Of a DNA stretch of 19,667 nucleotides, positions 13,979-19,667 are shown piece by piece. The number at the start of each line of letters is the position of its first letter. Position 1 is the first letter of the stretch. The DNA comes from Ruminococcus sp. (lineage in GTDB: Bacteria > Bacillota_A > Clostridia > Oscillospirales > Ruminococcaceae). The notes beneath the pieces were generated by a model. That model was not told the origin of the DNA. It saw nothing but the letters and a program-made list of their open reading frames with translations, and did not search any database. Position numbers and translations under genes: made by a program. Where the stretch lies: positions 1-19,667 of the forward strand of contig JAFVAN010000040.1 in NCBI GenBank assembly GCA_017480485.1. Direction: 5' to 3'.

Positions 13979-14956
13979 TCACTGCCCTCCCGTTCCGAGA
14001 ATTATTGCGGCGCGAACGTCGCAGTTCTGCGTGGTCATTACAGACCGCTCGGGCTTGCCGATGTCCCGGCGCCACTCGAAGAGCGCCTCGCAGTTCAAGA
14101 ACTCTGCGGAGGCCAGTATCCTCTTTTCAAGCTCCGAGAGGGTAGCGTCCGAGCGAAGAGCGCGGGCCTGCTGGGCGGCGTAGCCCTCGGTGATCCCGCT
14201 TAGCTTGGCGGCGCTGAGGCTGTCGGAGCTTCTTCCGTAGAAGTCGATGAAGCCTCTGTGGTAGAGCGAGCAAATTATCTCGCAGAAGCGCCCGGGCTCG
14301 TCAAGGCAGATCATGCCTGCCCTGTCGGCGGTAACGTCCGCATACCGCACCCACTCCACAAGTGAGCACACCAGCTGGTTGCTGACGGCGGACTTGTAGG
14401 AGCGCTCGGCGGGCAGGTAGACGTTCTTGTTATAGTTAAGGTATGTAAAGGCCCAGTTGAACACAGAGTGATTGTTCTGTATCCTGCCGCACTCGCTGCC
14501 GATGAGCAGTGTAAGCTCATCCAGAGAGCAGGTCTTGACGGTCCACTCGCTGAGCACGATGCAGGGGTCTATAAGGTCGCTGGCTATTGAATAGACCAGC
14601 GGTTTTTCTATGTCGTTTCTAATAAATACAATGGGAAGATTGAGCTCAAGTCTTTCCGCACATTTTTTTACTATCTCATATATCTCGGGATATTTGAGGG
14701 CGCCTGCCTGATCGCATTTCATGAACAGGTGCTTGGCCTCGGCCGAGATGTCGGTGGAATTGATGGCCTTTGCCAGCTTGCCCCAGCCGCCGAGGCCGAT
14801 GATCTTCTGCCTTACGGCAAAGTCGGACTCGAAGGCGTAGTCGAGCTGGCCGCCTACCACATGGTTCTGGAACGAGCGTGTATATGCGTTAAGATATGAG
14901 CGAAATCCCGTGTCGATCTGCAGAAGCGGATTGGCATTTTCTAAAGATCCACTCAT
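13979..14956 (-). CDS. M48 peptidase-like protein with lost zinc ligands
   Basis: A 325-residue cytoplasmic protein. The middle resembles M48-family peptidases: SLDELTLLIGSECGRIQNNH (144-163) aligns with the usual ELxxVIGHELGHIxxGH, and RYADVTADRAG (204-214) aligns with the usual SExTADRAG. Both HExxH histidines are replaced (S154 and R158), only E155 and the later H163 remain, and the third ligand Glu is Asp (D207). It therefore cannot be a standard zinc peptidase and is probably a structural or regulatory relative. There is no signal peptide or clear membrane helix. TAGGAGG precedes ATG 14956, and the stop is coupled to the downstream dynamin gene. Family assignment is by motif comparison and moderately secure; function is unknown. 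Confidence 0.65.
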   Translation of the reverse strand: MSGSLENANPLLQIDTGFRSYLNAYTRSFQNHVVGGQLDYAFESDFAVRQKIIGLGGWGKLAKAINSTDISAEAKHLFMKCDQAGALKYPEIYEIVKKCAERLELNLPIVFIRNDIEKPLVYSIASDLIDPCIVLSEWTVKTCSLDELTLLIGSECGRIQNNHSVFNWAFTYLNYNKNVYLPAERSYKSAVSNQLVCSLVEWVRYADVTADRAGMICLDEPGRFCEIICSLYHRGFIDFYGRSSDSLSAAKLSGITEGYAAQQARALRSDATLSELEKRILASAEFLNCEALFEWRRDIGKPERSVMTTQNCDVRAAIILGTGGQ

Positions 14957-14991
14957 CAGGTTACCTCCTAAAAGCTAAAAGTTTCACAAAC

Positions 14992-15149
14992 GGAAATCAG
15001 TGCTGATTTCCAGAGGTTAGAAATTAGATGTTAGAGGTTAGAAAAGGTATCCGCGAAGCGGATAGATCATTTAAATACACGCCGCAGGCGCACCTTGATC
15101 TCACCTCTGACCTCTAACCTCTGACCTCTCGGAGATCTATTGATCTCCG
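14992..15149. repeat. AGAGGTTAG-armed palindromic element inside the dynamin operon
   Basis: This lies in the 195-bp gap between genes 1 and 2. Left arm copies of AGAGGTTAG (near 15012-15043) face inverted copies CCTCTAACCTCTGACCTCT (15111-15129). Flanking hairpins are GGAAATCAG-TG-CTGATTTCC (14992-15011) and CGGAGATC-TATT-GATCTCCG (15130-15149), and the core contains TATCCGC-GAA-GCGGATA (15048-15064). The core AAGGTATCCG...CGCAGGCGCACCTT resembles the core at 12081-12130. It may act as an attenuator, an RNA processing site or a mobile insert. Confidence 0.7.
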
Positions 15150-15151
15150 GC

Positions 15152-17200
15152 TCACGATGCCTCGGCGGGCTCGCTTGTGTCAGAGAGGGCCTTTCTCAGC
15201 GCATAGGCGTCGGAAACGATAGAGCTGGCGGCCTCGGCGATGCCGTGCAGGCGCTCCATCTCCTTCTCGGAAAGGTCGTTCTTCTCGGTCTTGAGGGCGT
15301 TGAGATTGTCGAGAGTCTCCTGAGTGTCGCGGAGGATTATCTCGGTCTCGTTCTCGATCTTGCTCTTGAGGCCCTCGAACGCAGAGAATACCTGACGTCT
15401 TACGGTCTCGGTGAAGTCGTTGGTGATCCTCATTTCGTGGAACTGCTTCTTGACCTGATTTTTGAAGTTGGTCTTATACTTGTCTATCCTCTCGTTAACG
15501 AGGAACTTGTCTATTGAGAGCCCGGCGATGAAGGTACCGCCCAGGCCGGAAACTGCCATTATCATCAGGGCCACTGGCCATGCGGGCGAGAGGCTCAGGA
15601 AGGTGGTGAAGAAGATGGCAGAGAAGCTTGCAAAGCCTGTGCCGAAGCCCAGCAGTGCGCCCTTTACGCCGGCCTCGCGGAAGCCGAGGAAGGCGCCTCC
15701 GAAGCCAAAGGAGCCAAAGGCCGCGCCGATGCCCTTGTCTATGCCGCTGCCGTTCTTGGACACGCGGTCAGAGAGGGTGAACATCTCCTGTATCCTTGCC
15801 ACGGACTCAAAGAACTCGTCCTCGAAGCCCTGCAATCTGTCGGCCTCGACGCTGATGGCGACGTTGATGGAATTCTGTATCTGCTCGCAGATCAGGGAAG
15901 CACGGAGCTCTATGGACTCTCTTATCTTGTCGGTGAGCTTGGCGGTGACAACCTTGAGCTGGTCCTTCTTGAAGTCGTCGGAGGACATGGGATAGTTGTC
16001 TATTACCTCCATGGCGGCGGCCTCGATGTTGGTCCAGTAGCTGTCCAGCACGGGCTTCAAGTCTGCGAAGACGTGGTTGGCGGACTCGTTGATCTTAACG
16101 AACTCCTGCCTTTTCTTGTTTCTGATGTCGTCGATCTCGGAGATAGCCTTGTCATACTTCTCCATGAACTCGTCGTTAGCCATCATCAGGGCGTTCTCCT
16201 GCATAACTACAGAGCGCAGGATCTCGGTGCCCGAATTGGTGATCTTGTTTGTAAGTATTTGCAGAGCGATAACGCCGCGCTCCTTGGTGAGGATGGTCTC
16301 CAGCGCCTTCTCGAACTCGGGGAAATTGGAGTCCTGGAGCAGGCCAGAATCTTCGATCTTCTTGGCGGTGAGTGCGCGCTTTGCATAGACGCCGATAACG
16401 CGGGGGGTGCCTATCTTTCTCTTATAGGCAGCGAACTCGCGGCTGTCCTCGCCCATTACCTTCTTGGCCTTGTCCATGACGTACTTGGTGATGCGGGTGC
16501 GCACGGTCTCAACTATCTTGGTCTCGTCCTCCTGAGAGAAGGTACCGAAGCAATTTACGACAAAGATTATCCTGCCCACGTCAGAGGTGAGCATCTTCTT
16601 TTCAAGGAAGTCCTTCTCGAACTGAGAGAAGGGGGAGTTGGCACTGATGACGAAAACGGCGGCGTCGATCTTCGGCAGGATGGACAGGGTGACGTTGGTC
16701 ATCTGCTCGTCGTCGTTGAGGCCGGGGGTGTCGATGATATCAACGTTGTTCTTGCAGAACTCTGTGTCATAATAGACGGTGGCCTCCTTGACGGTCTCGG
16801 CCTTTTCCTCGGCCTCGGCGGTCAGCTTGGTAACGTAGTTCTCCAGCTGGTCGATATCGACTTTCTCGCTCTTTCCGTTTTTATATTCCACCTGGACATA
16901 GGGCTCCTCGCTGTAGGTTACGCGGTTGAGGGTGGCGGTGGCGGGAAGCACGTCCGCAGGCAGCACCTCCTGTCCCAGCAGGGCATTGATGAGGGTGCTC
17001 TTGCCGCGCTTGAACTCGCCCACGATGGCGACCTCGAAGTGGTCGGCCTCGCTTTTTTCGATGGTCTCCCTTATGGAATTTGCGGTGTTCACGAGAGAGA
17101 TCTCCTCGCTCAGTCCGAGCAGGCTTTTCAGGTTGGTGTTCAGCGTCCGCACAGTCTCGCGGTATCCGGCGTAACTGCCGTAATCAAATTGCTTTTCCAT
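15152..17200 (-). CDS. Dynamin-like GTPase with membrane segment (first gene of operon)
   Basis: A 682-residue bacterial dynamin-like protein. The P-loop is GEFKRGKST at 61-69, the switch threonine region is VLPATATLNRV, and G3 is DTPGLND at 157-163. The expected G4 N-x-x-D position reads NCFG (216-219), without Asp, which may alter nucleotide specificity or reflect a different helper motif. Residues 490-560 contain a glycine-rich hydrophobic stretch (FGFGGAFLGF, then LSPAWPVALMIMAVSGLGG) that looks like a hairpin membrane insertion or paddle. Long helices on both sides form the stalk. ATG 17200 is chosen over 17227 because GGAGGTC lies five bases before it. The product probably sits at the inner face of the membrane and works with the second GTPase. 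Confidence 0.92.
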   Translation of the reverse strand: MEKQFDYGSYAGYRETVRTLNTNLKSLLGLSEEISLVNTANSIRETIEKSEADHFEVAIVGEFKRGKSTLINALLGQEVLPADVLPATATLNRVTYSEEPYVQVEYKNGKSEKVDIDQLENYVTKLTAEAEEKAETVKEATVYYDTEFCKNNVDIIDTPGLNDDEQMTNVTLSILPKIDAAVFVISANSPFSQFEKDFLEKKMLTSDVGRIIFVVNCFGTFSQEDETKIVETVRTRITKYVMDKAKKVMGEDSREFAAYKRKIGTPRVIGVYAKRALTAKKIEDSGLLQDSNFPEFEKALETILTKERGVIALQILTNKITNSGTEILRSVVMQENALMMANDEFMEKYDKAISEIDDIRNKKRQEFVKINESANHVFADLKPVLDSYWTNIEAAAMEVIDNYPMSSDDFKKDQLKVVTAKLTDKIRESIELRASLICEQIQNSINVAISVEADRLQGFEDEFFESVARIQEMFTLSDRVSKNGSGIDKGIGAAFGSFGFGGAFLGFREAGVKGALLGFGTGFASFSAIFFTTFLSLSPAWPVALMIMAVSGLGGTFIAGLSIDKFLVNERIDKYKTNFKNQVKKQFHEMRITNDFTETVRRQVFSAFEGLKSKIENETEIILRDTQETLDNLNALKTEKNDLSEKEMERLHGIAEAASSIVSDAYALRKALSDTSEPAEAS

Positions 17201-17531
17201 TTCTGACCTCCAGTTCCTATGCAGCATAGGTTGTTTTGATGCTGTTCAAAGCTGTTTCAAAAGCACAGCATTATACACCATAAATTATAACACAATGATT
17301 ATTATTTAGTCAATATTTTGTACATAACTATCAAAAAAATTACCTTTTTGCACAAAATATAGTTCCCCCGCTTGTGCATTGTGACTGTTGGAGCGGGACG
17401 GAGGAGGGCAAAGGATTTGTTCACAAAACGTTTACAAAATTAAGTAAACCATTTTGGCTCCGATTTACTCTAATAATCAGAAGGGCCAAAGAAAGAGCCC
17501 AAAAGAAAAAAAGACCACGGAGGGATACATT
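17201..17531. other. AT-rich divergent intergenic region
   Basis: No gene is seen. It holds the dynamin operon promoter, an ATGCTGT/ACAGCAT inverted repeat in the operon leader (17239-17245 with 17265-17271), and a GTTTAC-8-GTAAAC inverted repeat (17430-17449) that could be an operator for the plus-strand lipoprotein gene. I could not assign a convincing promoter for the lipoprotein. Confidence 0.5.
17284..17313 (-). promoter_or_regulatory. Promoter of the dynamin operon
   Basis: On the minus strand, TTGACT (17313-17308) and TATAAT (17289-17284) are separated by 18 bases, with TG one base before the -10 hexamer. The leader to ATG 17200 would be about 75 bases and contains an ATGCTGT/ACAGCAT hairpin. 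Confidence 0.75.
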
Positions 17532-18080
17532 ATGAAAAAGGCAATGATAATCGCAGCGGCAGTGATGATAGGTGCGGGTCTGGCAGGCTGCTCGAACACA
17601 GATGCCGACATACAGAGCGGCAGGGCGGACGTTGCATCGCTTATCATCGAGGAGACTCTTGACACTCCCGAGGCAGAGGAGCTTGTGGAGCGCCCCACAG
17701 CCAATGCAGCAGCGCATGAGGCCGAGGACAGCGTGGCTCAGCAGGAGCTCGAGCAGGCCGCAGAGAAGGCCATACAGGTCTCCGAGAAGCAGACCGAGGC
17801 CACCGAGGCTTCGCATCAGGAGGAGCCTGAGGAAGAGGATGAGCAGGCCCCCGCAGCAGAGCAGCCTCTGTTTGACGGCGGCGATCAGCTCTGGGAGAGC
17901 TTCAATGACAACGCCCGTCAGATGCAGCAGCAGTACAACAATAACGTCCAGCTGATGCAGCAGCAGTATATCGACAGGGCCCAGCAAATGCAGCAGCAGT
18001 ATATCGACAATGTGCAGCAGATGCAGCAGTGGTATGACGAACAGAGCCGCCAGATGATGCAGTTCGGCATGGGTATGTGA
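17532..18080 (+). CDS. Lipoprotein with 11-residue Met/Gln/Tyr repeats
   Basis: A 182-residue protein. The signal peptide ends in the lipobox LAGC with C20, so it should be lipid-anchored on the outer face of the membrane. Residues 25-115 are Glu/Ala/Gln-rich and probably disordered or helical. Residues 127-181 are five 11-residue repeats based on N-x-x-Q-M-Q-Q-Q-Y-x-x, the last degenerate, ending FGMGM. Eleven residues is three helix turns, so a long amphipathic helix or coiled coil is likely. I do not recognise the family. ACGGAGGGA precedes the ATG, and an ORF start at 17454 is rejected because it would bury the signal peptide. It is followed after 115 bases by the CAP protein and may be co-expressed with it. 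Confidence 0.82.
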   Translation: MKKAMIIAAAVMIGAGLAGCSNTDADIQSGRADVASLIIEETLDTPEAEELVERPTANAAAHEAEDSVAQQELEQAAEKAIQVSEKQTEATEASHQEEPEEEDEQAPAAEQPLFDGGDQLWESFNDNARQMQQQYNNNVQLMQQQYIDRAQQMQQQYIDNVQQMQQWYDEQSRQMMQFGMGM

Positions 18081-18195
18081 AATAACAAAACAGCGGCGAG
18101 AAAGGGGGCAGCACGACAGCGCCGCAGCGAACAAAATGAAAGCTATAGAATTGAAAGGAAAACAACACAACAGACAACAAATGGAGGATAACAAA

Positions 18196-19667
18196 ATGAA
18201 AAGAAGCACAGCAAAAAACAGTATCAACAAAAAGGCTGCGGCAGCCATGATGGCGCTGATGCTGACCACAGGCACCCTTGCGGCGCCCCTCGGAGAGAGC
18301 GGCCCCTTCTCGGTGGTGCCCATGAACATCACCGTGGCGGACGCAGCCACGACCACCACCTATGACCTTAACACCACAGCCACCTATAAGGCCCTGACCA
18401 AGGCCAAGGTAACATCCCTGTGGAAGAGCTACACTGCCGACACCGTTGGCACTTACCGCGATGGCTACTCCGGCACCTACTACAAGAGCGGCAAGGCTCC
18501 CTCCACCTCGGGCAGCTGGTACGAGGGCGAGCTCACCGCCGACACCCTGAAGGCCATCCAGAACAACATCAATATCTACCGCGAGCTGGCGGGGCTCTCG
18601 CCCATCACTGCAAAGTCCACCGCCACCTACCAGAAGGGCGCCCTCGTCAGGAGCACCCCCGGCAACTTCGCTCACGACTTCACAAGCAAGAACGTCAAGC
18701 CCTCGGGCATGAGCAGCAGCCTGTGGAACACGGGAGCTGCCTGCAAGAACTGGATACTTGCAGGCGGGGCTTCGCCCTCGGGTCTGGCCTACACATGGGT
18801 CAGCGAGCGGAACAATCTGGCAGGCGACCAGAACACGGGCCACAGGATGACCATAATGAACCCAACCTACACCACCATGTATTTCGGCTATTCTAATGGC
18901 GTGGGCCTGGGCTACGCGGACGCAGGCTCCGGAAAGATCAAGGAGGCCGCCTCCACCTTCCCCTCGGCCGGCTATTATCCTGTTGAGCTGGTGGACTGGT
19001 ACTCTCCCGCGCCCTGGATGGTGCAGCTCAATTCCTCTAAGCTGAAAATAAGCAATATAAACAGCGTTAAGGTGACCATCAAGGGCGGCGGCAAGACCTA
19101 CACCCGCACACTCTCCAACGGCGGCCTGAGCCGCGGCAGCTACGGCAGCTTCTACGGCGGAGATTATATCGTGTTCACTGCCCCCAGCTTCACAAAGGGC
19201 AAGGCCCTGACAGGGGACTACGCCGTTTCCGTTACGGGCCTCACTGACGCCTCGGGCAAGGCGGCCACCCTGAATTATACCATCAAGTTCTACAGCGCCG
19301 CGAACGACGCCGCCACGGATATCTCCAAGTGCACCGCCACACTCTCTGCCACCAAGTACACCTATGACGGCAAGGCCAAGACCCCGACGGTTACCGTAAA
19401 GAACGGCACCAAGGCTCTCACCAAGGGGACGGATTACACCGTTACCTATAAGAACAACACAAACGCAGGCACCGCCACTGTCACCATCACGGGTAAGGGC
19501 AGCTACACGGGGACCATCACAAAGACCTTCTCAATAGTCAAGACCCAGACCGATATCTCCAAGTGCACCGCCACACTCTCTGCCACCAAGTACACCTATG
19601 ACGGCAAGGCCAAGACCCCGACGGTTACCGTAAAGAACGGCACCAAGACCCTCACCAAGGGGACGGA
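18196..19667 (+). CDS. Secreted CAP-domain protein with 78-residue repeats, incomplete at window edge
   Basis: The reading frame is open to the end of the window, so the C terminus is missing (490 residues visible). A basic N terminus and hydrophobic segment (AAAAMMALMLTTGTLAAPL) with a VADA-A-like site form a long signal peptide. About 85-240 looks like a CAP/SCP domain: NINIYRELAGLSP near the first helix, H160 in NFAHDF, and H216 in NTGHRMTIMNP. About 265-370 is a beta-rich module. From residue 375 come tandem 78-residue repeats (DISKCTATLS, YTYDGKAKTP), the second cut off. The two repeat copies differ at only two of 116 visible bases. TGGAGGA precedes ATG 18196; an in-frame ATG at 18136 is possible but lacks a good site. 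It probably acts at the cell surface. Confidence 0.85.
   Translation, partial: MKRSTAKNSINKKAAAAMMALMLTTGTLAAPLGESGPFSVVPMNITVADAATTTTYDLNTTATYKALTKAKVTSLWKSYTADTVGTYRDGYSGTYYKSGKAPSTSGSWYEGELTADTLKAIQNNINIYRELAGLSPITAKSTATYQKGALVRSTPGNFAHDFTSKNVKPSGMSSSLWNTGAACKNWILAGGASPSGLAYTWVSERNNLAGDQNTGHRMTIMNPTYTTMYFGYSNGVGLGYADAGSGKIKEAASTFPSAGYYPVELVDWYSPAPWMVQLNSSKLKISNINSVKVTIKGGGKTYTRTLSNGGLSRGSYGSFYGGDYIVFTAPSFTKGKALTGDYAVSVTGLTDASGKAATLNYTIKFYSAANDAATDISKCTATLSATKYTYDGKAKTPTVTVKNGTKALTKGTDYTVTYKNNTNAGTATVTITGKGSYTGTITKTFSIVKTQTDISKCTATLSATKYTYDGKAKTPTVTVKNGTKTLTKGT

Noticed and set aside
17421..18359. Long minus-strand frame opposite the lipoprotein and CAP genes
   Set aside because: Antisense of real genes: its leucine-rich repeats are the complement of the Gln/Met repeat.

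Overview
The window looks like chromosomal DNA of a GC-rich, gut-type Bacillota in the Ruminococcus/Oscillospirales neighbourhood (inference). The supporting signs are NrdR and Rex regulators, a DUF4830 protein, Gram-positive-style secreted proteins with 78-residue beta repeats, strong AGGAGG ribosome binding sites, consensus TTGACT-17-TATAAT promoters, a tRNA with an encoded CCA end, and many GC-rich intergenic palindromes.

Layout. Positions 1-774 hold no convincing gene and are structured, GC-rich DNA. A very good promoter at 775-803 precedes nrdR and a small overlapping gene (1011-1681), which run convergently into rex (1806-2462) across a perfect 21-bp shared terminator. A membrane-anchored DUF4830 protein (2659-3117) follows. 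On the minus strand are a secreted transglutaminase-like protein with four 78-residue repeats (3217-4881) and a zinc-ribbon membrane protein (5010-5852), separated by an intrinsic terminator. metG (6280-8265) and tRNA-Arg(CCG) (8377-8453) are on the plus strand.

Directly after the tRNA comes a 110-bp tandem repeat (8457-8758). It is followed by an apparently AT-richer mini-operon (8927-9878): a GNAT acetyltransferase with an internal out-of-frame deletion, an intact NUDIX hydrolase, and a HIT-family remnant with an apparent in-frame internal deletion. Next is a minus-strand cytoplasmic sensor fused to a GGDEF diguanylate cyclase (9946-11916).

The most interesting region is a three-gene minus-strand operon (17200 down to 12211). 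It encodes a membrane-segment-bearing dynamin-like GTPase, a protein resembling an M48 peptidase whose zinc ligands are all replaced, and a second dynamin-like GTPase without an obvious membrane segment. This looks like a paired bacterial dynamin module with a pseudopeptidase partner. Its job is unknown; membrane remodelling or defence are reasonable guesses. A palindromic repeat sits inside the operon between genes 1 and 2, and a related one lies at its 3' end.

The right end carries, on the plus strand, a lipoprotein with an 11-residue Gln/Met/Tyr repeat (17532-18080) and a secreted CAP-domain protein (18196 to the window edge, incomplete). The latter ends in the same type of 78-residue repeat as the transglutaminase-like protein.

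Several families of intergenic palindromes recur: a CCTCCCC/GGGGAGG hairpin element sitting just upstream of nrdR, metG and the tRNA, and AGTGAATAGT- or AGAGGTTAG-armed elements between genes. These are the main unexplained non-coding structure. All calls are from reading the sequence; no searches were run.
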